From: Actinoallomurus sp.
GTDB lineage: Bacteria > Actinomycetota > Actinomycetes > Streptosporangiales > Streptosporangiaceae
Direction of reading: 5' to 3'
DNA length: 37,634 nucleotides
Assembly (NCBI GenBank): GCA_025964685.1
Contig: JAOPYG010000396.1
Location: 1-37,634 of the forward strand
The first letter of the stretch is position 1. The number at the start of each line of letters is the position of its first letter. The position numbers and the translations under genes are program-made. Positions 15,966-24,345 of the stretch are shown in pieces. The notes beneath the pieces are model-generated. The model saw nothing but the letters and a program-made list of their open reading frames with translations. It was not told where the DNA came from and searched no databases.

Positions 15966-16823
15966 TTATCGGACATGTACGACATCTCCCGCGCTGAGCA
16001 AATGCTCACCGTCCGGTGCGTTGACCACCAGGCGACCGGCCTCCTCGATGTCGGCGGCCCGCCCGGTCAGCACCGCGTCACCGGGCAGCTCGACCCGCAC
16101 GTGCCGGCCGAGAGTGCCGCACATCTCGCGGTACGCCTCACGCAGTGCCGCCTCCCCGCCCGGACGGAACTCCTCGTGCCGGACGGCCAGCTCGCGCAGG
16201 ATCGTGCGCAGGAGCGGGTCGCGGTCGGCGGGGACGTTCTCGATGTACAGCGAGGTCGCGGTCGGGACCGGCAGCTCGTCCGGACGAAGGCTGACGTTCA
16301 GCCCGATGCCGATGATCACTCCGGCCTCCACGCGCTGGGCCAGGATGCCCGCCAGCTTGCGCTCGCCGATCAGCACGTCGTTCGGCCACTTGAGCGTCGC
16401 GCCGGCCACCCGGCTCGTCGCGAACCCCTCCACCTCGGCGAACCTGCGCAGCGCCGACACCACCGCGACGCCGGCGACCAGCGGCAGCCAGCCGAGCCGC
16501 GTGACGGACTCCTCCTGCGGGAGCAGCACCGAGAACGCCAGTCCCGAACGCGGCGGCGCGGTCCAGGTGCGGCCCATCCGGCCGCGCCCCGAGGTCTGCG
16601 ACTCCGCGACCAGCACCAGGCCCGGCTCCGCGCCGGCGCGGGCCAGCTCGGCCAGGTCGGTGTTGGTCGAGCCGGTCTCCTCCAGCACCCGGATCTCGCG
16701 CCAGAGGCCCCCGGGCCGGACGAGCGCACGGGTCAACGCGCGTTCGTTCAGCGGTGGCCGGTCGAGATCGGTGTACGGCGAGTGACCGCTGTGCCCATCG
16801 GCTCGCTCGCTCCGCTCACTCAC
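15966..16823 (-). CDS. birA: Biotin--[acyl-CoA-carboxylase] ligase (monofunctional BirA)
   Basis: A 285-residue enzyme that activates biotin with ATP and attaches it to the carboxyl-carrier lysine of acyl-CoA carboxylases. The biotinyl-AMP loop G79-R85 reads GRGRMGR; the catalytic segment is K145-WPNDVLIGE with K156-LAGIL. There is no N-terminal helix-turn-helix, so it is the class I, non-regulatory form. A C-terminal SH3-like domain is present (VRVELPGDAVLTGRAADI). A SER-rich, charged leader of about 25 residues precedes the core, so a later start is possible. The carboxylase beta and epsilon genes lie about 4.3 kb away on the other strand. Confidence 0.94.
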   Translation of the reverse strand: MSERSERADGHSGHSPYTDLDRPPLNERALTRALVRPGGLWREIRVLEETGSTNTDLAELARAGAEPGLVLVAESQTSGRGRMGRTWTAPPRSGLAFSVLLPQEESVTRLGWLPLVAGVAVVSALRRFAEVEGFATSRVAGATLKWPNDVLIGERKLAGILAQRVEAGVIIGIGLNVSLRPDELPVPTATSLYIENVPADRDPLLRTILRELAVRHEEFRPGGEAALREAYREMCGTLGRHVRVELPGDAVLTGRAADIEEAGRLVVNAPDGEHLLSAGDVVHVR

Positions 16824-16842
16824 GGGCTCAGCCTATGAGGCC

Positions 16843-17835
16843 TCAGCGTGGCGCCTTTCCGGACACCCCGACGCCGAACTCGAACTCGCGGTAGACGCGG
16901 GCCCAGAAACCCTCGCGCAGCCAGTCACGCGCCTCCTTGTAGGGGCGCAGCGAGTGACCGAGCTCCTTCTCGCCCTCGATCAGCAACTCCTTGTCGATCA
17001 CCGTGGGCAGGATCGGCCCGGGCAGCAGATCACGGATGTTGTCGCGGCCCCGGGTGAGGATCCACTTGTGCGCGATGTGCTCGCCGATCTCCTCCATCTG
17101 CGAGCGGGCCGGCCCGAGCTTGGCGACCGAGCCGATCTGGGAGACCTGCTGGCGTATCACCGCCGGTGACGGCACGGGCTTGGGCGGGCGGGCGCCGAAG
17201 ACGGTGGTGGGCGAGGGCACCGCCGGAGGGTCGGCGGGCGTCTCCTCGGCGCTCTCTCTGCTGGTGTCGAGGTCGAAGTAGGGCTTGACGAACTCCGCGT
17301 GCACGACGTCGACGGTGTCGGACTCCCAGATCAGGCGCTCGGCCTGGTTGGTGCCGTACGGCGGCTCCACGCCCCACAGGTGGATGCGGACGCCGTAGGT
17401 CTGCGCCGCCTCAACGGCGGGGACCATGTCCTCGTCGCCCGCGATGAGCACGGTGTCGCTCACCGCGTGGTGGCGTGCGAGGGCCTCCAGGTCGCTCCGG
17501 ATCTGCGCGTCGACACCCTTCTGCTGCCCTCGGGCGTTGAGGTTGCCGAGCCGCACCTTGACCCACGGAAGCTGCGCGATCACGCGCTGGTCAACGGTGG
17601 GCACCCGGTCGCGGGCCGCGTCGTACCAGTAGATGCGCAGGAGTTCGGCGCGCATGCACTCGGCGGCGCGCTCCTCCAGAGCCTTGATCAGCCCTTCGGC
17701 GTCCACGCGGTAGGAGCGCCGCGAGGAGATGCCGAACAGCAGATCACCCGCCGCGGCGTAGAGGTATCCCACATCGACGAGGATGGTGAAACGCGGAAGC
17801 GGTGAGAGATGAGACCCTGGCTGGCGAACAGTCAT
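16843..17835 (-). CDS. NYN-domain protein (LabA/PIN-like putative ribonuclease)
   Basis: A 330-residue protein. The NYN (PIN-like) domain spans about 15-190 with acidic residues where the metal site is expected: D21 (FTILVDVGYLY), D109 (GVDAQIRSDL), D134 and D136 (IAGDEDMVPA). The C-terminal part, about 250-330, looks like a LOTUS/OST-HTH-like helical module, which in this family is linked to RNA binding; this part is less sure. Ribonuclease activity is inferred from the fold. ATG 17835 is used, although its GAGG is unusually close; a GTG at 17859 is the alternative. It lies 19 bp upstream of birA on the same strand. Confidence 0.85.
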   Translation of the reverse strand: MTVRQPGSHLSPLPRFTILVDVGYLYAAAGDLLFGISSRRSYRVDAEGLIKALEERAAECMRAELLRIYWYDAARDRVPTVDQRVIAQLPWVKVRLGNLNARGQQKGVDAQIRSDLEALARHHAVSDTVLIAGDEDMVPAVEAAQTYGVRIHLWGVEPPYGTNQAERLIWESDTVDVVHAEFVKPYFDLDTSRESAEETPADPPAVPSPTTVFGARPPKPVPSPAVIRQQVSQIGSVAKLGPARSQMEEIGEHIAHKWILTRGRDNIRDLLPGPILPTVIDKELLIEGEKELGHSLRPYKEARDWLREGFWARVYREFEFGVGVSGKAPR

Positions 17836-17894
17836 CACCTCTGACTTTAGGTTAAACACAGCTCGCCGTCCCGTGATGCTTCCTTTTACCGGTG

Positions 17895-18347
17895 CTACAA
17901 CTCCTTGCGCATCCGTACGACGTGCCGGCCCTCGATGGCCTCGCGGTCGGTCTCACGGTAGCCGAGCGACTCATAGAGTCCGATGTTGGAGACCATCTTC
18001 TCGTTCGTGTACAGCCGCAGCGCCGGCATGCCCAGTGACCGGGCCCGGAACTCCGCGAACGCCATGAGCCGCCGGCCGAGGCCGCGTCCCTGCCGGTCCG
18101 GCCGTACCGCGACGTTCTCCACCAGGAGCTCGCCGTCGGAGGCGTCGAGCACGATCAGCGCGTCGATCCCGCCGTTCTCCAGGACGTAGACCCGCCCTCT
18201 CGAGATCAGCTCACCGTAGTCGGCGAGCATCGGGAGCGGGCGGGCGCCGATCAGCCGAGCCCATGGCTCGTACGCCGCCTGGACGATCGTCTCCACCGAC
18301 ACGCGGTCGGCGGCCTCCGCCGGCCTGATTCCCATGCCCTCAGTCAA
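17895..18347 (-). CDS. GNAT-family N-acetyltransferase
   Basis: A 150-residue single-domain acetyltransferase. The acetyl-CoA-binding motif A is visible as VENVAVRPDRQGRGLGRRLM, and motif B as LRLYTNEKMVSNIGLYESLG followed by Y-RETDRE. The acceptor substrate cannot be read from sequence. It sits 18 bp downstream of ppc on the same strand and probably rides on the same transcript. Confidence 0.88.
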   Translation of the reverse strand: MTEGMGIRPAEAADRVSVETIVQAAYEPWARLIGARPLPMLADYGELISRGRVYVLENGGIDALIVLDASDGELLVENVAVRPDRQGRGLGRRLMAFAEFRARSLGMPALRLYTNEKMVSNIGLYESLGYRETDREAIEGRHVVRMRKEL

Positions 18348-18365
18348 CTGCCGGATTCGCCGAGA

Positions 18366-20999
18366 TCATCCCGTGTTCTGGAGGCCAGCGGCGACACCGG
18401 CGGCGGCCAGCAGCAGGAGGTCCTCCACCTTTTCGCGCTGGGCGTCGTCCTCGATCCCGGCCCGCAGCTCCTGCAGCGCGCGGAGCTGGAGATGGGACAG
18501 GGCGTCGACGTACGGGTTGCGCAGCTCCACCGCGCGGGACAGCACGCTGCGGTCCTCCAGCAGGCGGGTGTGCCCGGTGACCTGGAGCACGAGGGCGCGG
18601 GTGCGGTCGTACTCCGCCAGCACCGCGGCGGCCAGGTCGGGCCGGTCGCCGAGGGCGAGGTAACGCTCGGCGATCGCCCGGTCGGTCTTGGCCAGGCTCA
18701 TCTCCGCGTTGTCCATGAGCGCGGCGAACAGCGGCCAGCCGCGGTACGCCTCGCGCAGCTCGCCCAGGTCGTCCACGGCGGCCAGGCCACTGCCCAGGCC
18801 GTACCAGCCGGGCAGGTTGACCCGCGTCTGCGTCCAGGAGAACACCCACGGGATGGCCCGCAGGTCGTCCAGCGAGGCGGTCGCCTTGCGCCGCGACGGG
18901 CGCGAGCCGAGCCGCAGGTTGGCGATCTCGTGCAGCGGGCTGACCTCCGCGAACCAGTCCGCGAAGCCCTCGGCCTCGGTCAGCGAGCGGTAGGTACGCT
19001 CGGCCGCCGCGCTGATCCGGTCGGCCAGCGGGCGGAACCGCTCGGCCGCGGCCAGTGCGCGCTCCTCGATCCCCGGGGTGGAGGCGAGCAGCACCGCGCT
19101 GGTCACCTGCTCGATGTGGCGCTGGGCGATCTGCTTGTGGCCGTAGCGGGCGAAGATCACCTCGCCCTGCTCGGTGACCTTGAACCGGCCCGCCACCGAT
19201 CCGGGCGCCTGCGCCAGCACCGCGCGGTTCGCCGGGCCGCCGCCGCGGCCGAGCGCGCCGCCCCGGCCGTGGAACATCGTCAGCCGGATGTCGTGCCGGG
19301 CCGCCCAGGAGGTCAGCGCCGCCTGCGTGTCGTACAGCTGGAGCGTCGCGGTCGTCGGCCCGAGCTGCTTGGCCGAGTCGGAGTAGCCGAGCATGACCTC
19401 CAGCCTGCGGCCGGTCTCCAGCAGCCTGCGGCGTACGGGCGCCAGCCGCAGCATGCCGTCCAGCACCGCCGGGGAGCGCTCCAGGTCCTCACCGGTCTCG
19501 AACAGCGGCACCACGTCGAGCACCGGAGGCCGCCCGCCGAGGGCAGCGTGCTCGGCCAGCTCGTAGACGTTGGCGATGTCCTCGGCCGACCGGGTGAAGG
19601 AGATGACGTAACGGCGGCAGGCGTCGGTGCCGAAGCGCTCCTGCACCCAGGAGATGACGCGCAGCGTGTCGAGGACCTCCTCGGTCTGCTCGCTCAGTCT
19701 CTGTCCTTCGCGCGCCTCCGGCACGACCGACCGGGCCCGGATCTCGGCCAGGGCCTGCTCGTGCACCGCGGAGTGCTGGCGGATCTCCAGCTCGGCCAGG
19801 TGGAAGCCGAACGTCTCGACCTGCCAGATCAGGTGCTGCAGCTCCCCGTACGCCTGGCGGACGGCGCCCGCCTCGACCAGGGAGTCCTGGACGACGCGCA
19901 GGTCGGTCAGGAGGTCGGCCGCGCCTCCGTACCCCAGGTCGGCGTCGCGCCGCCGGGTCGCCTCGACGCGTTCGGCGGCGTAGAGCAGGAACTGGCGGTG
20001 CGGCTCGCCCGGCGAGCGCTTGGTGATGCCGGCGATCAGGTCGGGCTGGGCCGCGCGCGCCCCGGCCAGCGCGCCGCGCAGGTCCGCGGACGGCGGCGTC
20101 GTGCTCTCGTGCGGCGTGAGCGTCCGGCCGACCCGCGTGCAGGCGAGGCCGAGGGCGCGCAGGATGTGGTCGGCCTGGATGCCGATGGCCTCTCGGGTGA
20201 TCTGCGCGGTCACGTACGGGTTGCCGTCGCGGTCACCGCCGATCCAGCTGCCGAAACGAAGGTAGGGACGGGCCAGCGGCGGGCGCGCCCCGGTGCCCGG
20301 CGCGAGCGCGGTGTCGAGGGAGCGGTAGATCGACGGCACGACACGGAACAGCGTCTCGTCGAAGATCGCCATGGCGGTACGGACCTCGTCCAGCGGGTCC
20401 GGCTTCGTACGGCGCAGCTGGGACGTGCGCCACAGCAGGTCGATCTCCTCCAGCAGCCGCCGCGTGATCTCGGCGCGTTCGCCGCTGCCGGAGCGCGAGT
20501 CGTTCAGCTCGGTGAGCAGCGCGCTGATCCGCAGGATGGCGGTCACCACGGCCCGGCGGCGCGCCTCGGTGGGGTGCGCGGTGAGCACCGGGCGCAGCTC
20601 GAGATCGATCAGGAGCTGGCCGATGCGCTCGTCACCGATCTCGCGGACCGCCGCCGCGACCGACTCGCGCTGCGGCTCGTCACCGGTGTCGCGCTCGCGC
20701 AGGATGCGGATGCGCTGGTGCTCCTCGGCGAGGTTGGTCAGGTGGAAGTAGACGGTGAACGCGCGCGCGACCAGCTCGGCGCGGTCCAGCGGCCAGCCGC
20801 TGACGATGGCGGCGACGTCGTCGACGTCCTTTTCATCCCTGCGGGTCGCGATGACCGCGTGCCGCAGGGCCTCGACGTCATCCAGCAGGTCCTGGCCGCC
20901 GTACTCGACCAGGACCTGCCCCAGCAGCGAGCTCAACAGGCGGACGTCGGCGCGCAGCGGATCGGGCATCTGCTGACGGGCGGAGTTTCGGGTCGACAC
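18366..20999 (-). CDS. ppc: Phosphoenolpyruvate carboxylase
   Basis: An 877-residue anaplerotic enzyme converting PEP and bicarbonate to oxaloacetate. Diagnostic segments are VLTAHPTEARRR (catalytic His), GSWIGGDRDGNPYVT, LGYSDSAKQLGP and the glycine-rich loop FHGRGGALGRGGGP; the protein ends with QNTG, the conserved PEPC C-terminus. Length is close to other bacterial PEPCs. The GTG at 20999 is the longest start; an ATG at 20969 is possible, and neither has a clear Shine-Dalgarno. It is divergent from the acyl-CoA carboxylase beta gene across 105 bp and heads a long co-directional run of genes. Confidence 0.96.
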   Translation of the reverse strand: MSTRNSARQQMPDPLRADVRLLSSLLGQVLVEYGGQDLLDDVEALRHAVIATRRDEKDVDDVAAIVSGWPLDRAELVARAFTVYFHLTNLAEEHQRIRILRERDTGDEPQRESVAAAVREIGDERIGQLLIDLELRPVLTAHPTEARRRAVVTAILRISALLTELNDSRSGSGERAEITRRLLEEIDLLWRTSQLRRTKPDPLDEVRTAMAIFDETLFRVVPSIYRSLDTALAPGTGARPPLARPYLRFGSWIGGDRDGNPYVTAQITREAIGIQADHILRALGLACTRVGRTLTPHESTTPPSADLRGALAGARAAQPDLIAGITKRSPGEPHRQFLLYAAERVEATRRRDADLGYGGAADLLTDLRVVQDSLVEAGAVRQAYGELQHLIWQVETFGFHLAELEIRQHSAVHEQALAEIRARSVVPEAREGQRLSEQTEEVLDTLRVISWVQERFGTDACRRYVISFTRSAEDIANVYELAEHAALGGRPPVLDVVPLFETGEDLERSPAVLDGMLRLAPVRRRLLETGRRLEVMLGYSDSAKQLGPTTATLQLYDTQAALTSWAARHDIRLTMFHGRGGALGRGGGPANRAVLAQAPGSVAGRFKVTEQGEVIFARYGHKQIAQRHIEQVTSAVLLASTPGIEERALAAAERFRPLADRISAAAERTYRSLTEAEGFADWFAEVSPLHEIANLRLGSRPSRRKATASLDDLRAIPWVFSWTQTRVNLPGWYGLGSGLAAVDDLGELREAYRGWPLFAALMDNAEMSLAKTDRAIAERYLALGDRPDLAAAVLAEYDRTRALVLQVTGHTRLLEDRSVLSRAVELRNPYVDALSHLQLRALQELRAGIEDDAQREKVEDLLLLAAAGVAAGLQNTG

Positions 21000-21092
21000 G
21001 TCAATCAGCGTAGCCAGTCACCGTGCCCGGGCCGGAGTCCCGTCTCGCCTGCTGAGATCACCCCGGTCGGCCGGGCGACCCCGGCGGCTGGC

Positions 21093-21098
21093 TAGTCT
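21093..21098 (+). promoter_or_regulatory. -10 element suggesting a leaderless transcript for the carboxylase beta gene
   Basis: TAGTCT fits the TANNNT form and ends six bases before the ATG at 21105. No Shine-Dalgarno precedes that ATG (CTGGCCGC). This spacing would place transcription start at the A of the start codon, as in many leaderless actinobacterial genes. No -35 is evident. Confidence 0.45.
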
Positions 21099-21104
21099 GG
21101 CCGC

Positions 21105-22709
21105 ATGGCCACGCAAGCCCCTGAGCCGCTGCCCGCGAACGAGATCGACATCCACACCACGGCGGGAAAGATCGCCGACCTGGAGCGACGCCGTTACGAG
21201 GCCGTACACGCCGGCTCGGCGCGCGCGGTCGAGAAGCAGCACGCCAAGGGCAAGATGACCGCCCGGGAGCGGATCGACGCCTTCCTCGACGAGGGGTCCT
21301 TCGTCGAGTTCGACGAGATGGCGCGGCACCGCGCGCACGGCTTCGGAGTGGAGAAGAACCGCCCGTACGGCGACGGCGTCGTCACCGGGTACGGCACCGT
21401 GGACGGCCGGCCCGTCGCGGTCTTCTCCCAGGACTTCACGGTCGCGGGCGGCTCGCTCGGCGAGGTGTTCGGCGAGAAGATCGTCAAGGTCATGGACCAC
21501 GCGCTGACGACCGGCTGCCCGATGATCGGCATCAACGACTCGGGCGGCGCGCGCATCCAGGAGGGTGTCGTCGCGCTCGGCCTGTACGCCGAGATCTTCA
21601 AGCGCAACACCCACGCCTCGGGCGTGATCCCGCAGATCTCACTGATCATGGGCCCCGCCGCCGGCGGCGCGGTGTACTCGCCCGCGCTGACCGACTTCGT
21701 CGTCATGGTCGACCAGACCTCGCACATGTTCATCACGGGCCCGGACGTGATCAAGACGGTCACCGGTGAGGAGGTGACGTTCGAGGACCTCGGCGGCGCG
21801 CACTCGCACAACACCAAGTCCGGCGTGGCGCACTACCAGGCGACCGACGAGCAGGACGCCATCGAGTACGTCAAGGCGCTGCTGTCCTACCTGCCCTCCA
21901 ACAACATGTCCGACGCTCCGGCGTACGACGTGGACGCTCCTTTGGAGGTCCTCGACGAGGACCTCGCGCTGGACACCCTCATCCCCGACTCTCCGAACCA
22001 GCCGTACGACATGCACACCGTGCTGGAGCACGTGCTGGACGACGGGGAGTTCCTGGAGGTACAGCCCCTGTTCGCGCCGAACATCGTGTGCGGCTTCGGC
22101 CGCGTCGAGGGCCGGTCGGTGGGCATCGTGGCCAACCAGCCCCAGCACTTCGCCGGCACACTCGACATCGACGCCTCGGAGAAGGCCGCTCGGTTCGTCC
22201 GCACCTGCGACGCCTTCAACGTGCCGGTGCTCACCTTCGTGGACGTTCCTGGGTTCCTGCCCGGCACCGACCAGGAGTGGAACGGCATCATCCGGCGCGG
22301 CGCCAAACTCCTGTACGCCTACGCCGAGGCGACCGTGCCGCTCGTCACGGTGATCACCCGCAAGGCGTACGGCGGGGCGTACGACGTCATGGGCTCCAAG
22401 CATCTGGGCGCCGACATCAACCTCGCCTGGCCGACGGCGCAGATCGCGGTGATGGGGGCGCAGGGCGCGGTCAACATCCTGTACCGGCGGGAGCTGGCCT
22501 CCGCCGACGACCCGGACACTCGCCGGGCCGACCTGGTCACCGAGTACGAGGACACGCTCGCCAACCCGTACATCGCGGCCGACCGCGGTTACGTGGACGC
22601 GGTGATCAAGCCGTCGGAGACGCGCGGCCAGATCGTGAAGGCCCTGCGCGCCCTCCGCGACAAGCGCAAGACGCTGCCGCCGAAGAAGCACGGGAACATC
22701 CCCCTGTGA
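21105..22709 (+). CDS. pccB: Acyl-CoA carboxylase beta subunit (carboxyltransferase), probable propionyl-CoA carboxylase
   Basis: A 534-residue carboxyltransferase that moves CO2 from carboxybiotin to acetyl- or propionyl-CoA. The N-terminal half carries the acyl-CoA oxyanion segments [14 protein letters not shown] and [17 protein letters not shown]; the C-terminal half carries the biotin-binding part [21 protein letters not shown]427 in GGAYDVM corresponds to D422 of Streptomyces coelicolor PccB, the residue that controls acyl-chain specificity, and favours short substrates. The 26-bp gap to the epsilon subunit gene supports a shared transcript. No biotinylated alpha subunit is in this window. 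Confidence 0.94.
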   Translation: MATQAPEPLPANEIDIHTTAGKIADLERRRYEAVHAGSARAVEKQHAKGKMTARERIDAFLDEGSFVEFDEMARHRAHGFGVEKNRPYGDGVVTGYGTVDGRPVAVFSQDFTVAGGSLGEVFGEKIVKVMDHALTTGCPMIGINDSGGARIQEGVVALGLYAEIFKRNTHASGVIPQISLIMGPAAGGAVYSPALTDFVVMVDQTSHMFITGPDVIKTVTGEEVTFEDLGGAHSHNTKSGVAHYQATDEQDAIEYVKALLSYLPSNNMSDAPAYDVDAPLEVLDEDLALDTLIPDSPNQPYDMHTVLEHVLDDGEFLEVQPLFAPNIVCGFGRVEGRSVGIVANQPQHFAGTLDIDASEKAARFVRTCDAFNVPVLTFVDVPGFLPGTDQEWNGIIRRGAKLLYAYAEATVPLVTVITRKAYGGAYDVMGSKHLGADINLAWPTAQIAVMGAQGAVNILYRRELASADDPDTRRADLVTEYEDTLANPYIAADRGYVDAVIKPSETRGQIVKALRALRDKRKTLPPKKHGNIPL

Positions 22710-22735
22710 GCGCCGGGCACGGAGGAGATGACGCG

Positions 22736-22948
22736 ATGACGGAAGGGCCATTCCTCCAGGTCGTACGGGGAGATCCAACACCGGAGGAGATCGCGGCGCT
22801 GGTCACCGTACTGACCGCCCGCGCACGGGCGGCGGCGAAGCCGGGCCCCTCCCAGCGACGCTCGGCCTGGGCGGACCCGTCCCGGCGCCTGCGCCGCCCA
22901 CTGCCGCACAGCCCGGGCAGCTGGCGCGACTCCGCCCTGCCCAGCTGA
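22736..22948 (+). CDS. accE: Acyl-CoA carboxylase epsilon subunit
   Basis: A 70-residue protein that links and stimulates the alpha and beta subunits in actinobacterial acyl-CoA carboxylases. The family pattern is seen as FLQVVRGDPTPEEIAALVTV at residues 6-25, then an arginine/proline-rich tail with SAWADPSRRLRRP and a final SWRDSALPS. The start at 22736 has GGAGGAG eight bases upstream; an ATG at 22728 stops after three codons. The small size and position right after the beta gene are typical. Confidence 0.9.
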   Translation: MTEGPFLQVVRGDPTPEEIAALVTVLTARARAAAKPGPSQRRSAWADPSRRLRRPLPHSPGSWRDSALPS

Positions 22949-22963
22949 GCCCACCTCACCCAG

Positions 22964-22979
22964 CCACGCCCCGGCGTGG
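22964..22979 (+). terminator. GC-rich hairpin after the carboxylase genes
   Basis: CCACGC-CCCG-GCGTGG forms a 6-bp stem with a 4-base loop, beginning 16 bases after the epsilon-subunit stop. There is no U tract. Position after the last gene of the unit supports a terminator. Nothing else certain is seen in 22980-23124. Confidence 0.45.
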
Positions 22980-23124
22980 ACCGCGACGCCCATTTCGCAT
23001 CCGCATCTCGGGTGCGACGTACCCCCGTACCGCGCGTGTCTTCTCCTGGTCGGCGCGACACCTCCCTACCTCTTCGTGGTTATCCACTCACAACCGGTCG
23101 CCGAATGGATAGAGTCCGGCCTTT

Positions 23125-24336
23125 GTGGGGAGTTGCCGACGAGCGTCCGGCGGCAGGGTCACGATCGCCGTGCCGTTGGCCTTCGTTTCCCTGATGGCGG
23201 GGCTGGTCGGCGGGTGCCGCTCGCCGGTGCCGTTCCGCGGCCGGCCCGCGCCGGACGCGCCGGTCGCCGGTCTGGGCGCGCCGGTGCCGTACGTCCGGCC
23301 GCCGCATTCGCCGCCGCCCCTCGTGGACCAGCGCGGTCCCCTGCCCGCCACGCCGCCCGACATCTACGCCGCCACCCAGGCGGGCATGCTGAGCCCGGCC
23401 GCCCGTGGCCTGCCGCGCCGGGTGTACGTCCCGAACGCGAACGGCACCGGCGTGGACGTCGTCGACCCCAGCACCTACCGCGTGCTCCGGCACATCACGG
23501 TCGGCGGCGCGCCGCGGCAGATCGTGCCGTCGTGGGACCTGAAGACGCTGTGGGTGACCGAGCCGCGTGGTCTCGTGCCGATCAACTCCCGCACCGGTGT
23601 GCCGGGCCGCCTGGTCCCGGTCGCGGCGCCGTCCGACCTGTACTTCTCCCTCGACGGCCGCCAGGCCCTGGTGCTCGACTCACGACGCGGGCGGATCGAG
23701 ATCCGCGACCCGCAGACGATGCGCCGCCGCCACACGCTGCGAGTGCCCTGCACGGGCCTGGGCAGCGCGGACTTCTCCGCTACCGGCGACACCCTGGTCG
23801 TGGGCTGCGCGAAACCCGGCCGCCTGGCGCGCGTCGATCTCACGCGGCGGAAGACGGCGGGCACCCTCACGCTCCCGGCCGGCTCCGACCCGCAGGACGT
23901 ACGCCTGTCCCCGGACGGCGCGACCTTCTACGTCGCGGACGCCGGCCACGGAGGCGTCTGGCTGATCGACGCGGTCCGCTTCCGCAGGACCGGCTTCATC
24001 CGTACGGGCCGCGGCGCGCACGGCCTGTACCCCAGCCGCGACGCGACCGTCCTCTACGTCACCAACGGAGGCGAGCGGACGATCTCGCGGATCTCGTTCG
24101 CGCGCCGCCGCGCGATCGGCCGCTGGCGAGTGCCGGCGGCACCGGATACGGGAGGCGTGTCCGCCACGGGCCGGGTGCTGTGGTTCTCTGCCCCCGCGGC
24201 CGACGCGATCTACGCCGTGTCGACGCGGACCGGCCGCGTCCTCCGCAAGGTCACGGTCGGCCAAAGCCCGCAGGGCCTGTGCGTCCATCCCCAGCCCGGC
24301 CGCTTCTCGCTCGGCCACACCGGCAACTACCGCTGA
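23125..24336 (+). CDS. Probable lipoprotein with YncE-like beta-propeller repeats
   Basis: A 403-residue protein. The N-terminus has a hydrophobic stretch ending in the lipobox-like LVGGC (Cys31), suggesting a lipid-anchored extracellular protein. A proline-rich segment follows to about residue 95. The remainder consists of repeated blades of the YVTN/YncE type: RRVYVPNANGTGVDVVDPST, LSPDGATFYVADAGHGGVWL, YPSRDATVLYVTNGGERTIS and VGQSPQGLCVHP. Such propellers usually mediate binding rather than catalysis; the ligand is unknown. The GTG at 23125 is the longest start and GTG 23170, closer to the signal helix, is an alternative; neither has a strong ribosome site. Confidence 0.82.
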   Translation: MGSCRRASGGRVTIAVPLAFVSLMAGLVGGCRSPVPFRGRPAPDAPVAGLGAPVPYVRPPHSPPPLVDQRGPLPATPPDIYAATQAGMLSPAARGLPRRVYVPNANGTGVDVVDPSTYRVLRHITVGGAPRQIVPSWDLKTLWVTEPRGLVPINSRTGVPGRLVPVAAPSDLYFSLDGRQALVLDSRRGRIEIRDPQTMRRRHTLRVPCTGLGSADFSATGDTLVVGCAKPGRLARVDLTRRKTAGTLTLPAGSDPQDVRLSPDGATFYVADAGHGGVWLIDAVRFRRTGFIRTGRGAHGLYPSRDATVLYVTNGGERTISRISFARRRAIGRWRVPAAPDTGGVSATGRVLWFSAPAADAIYAVSTRTGRVLRKVTVGQSPQGLCVHPQPGRFSLGHTGNYR

Positions 24337-24345
24337 CCGCTCAGC
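24332..24345. terminator. Small hairpin made of two convergent stop codons
   Basis: GCTGA-CCGC-TCAGC: the TGA of the lipoprotein gene pairs with the complementary TGA of the minus-strand gene. The 5-bp stem is the only candidate terminator in the 4-bp space between these convergent genes. Weak as a stand-alone signal. Confidence 0.25.

Noticed and set aside
23080..23088. TTATCCACT, one mismatch from a DnaA box
   Set aside because: A single imperfect box without further copies or AT-rich DNA; no sign of an origin.
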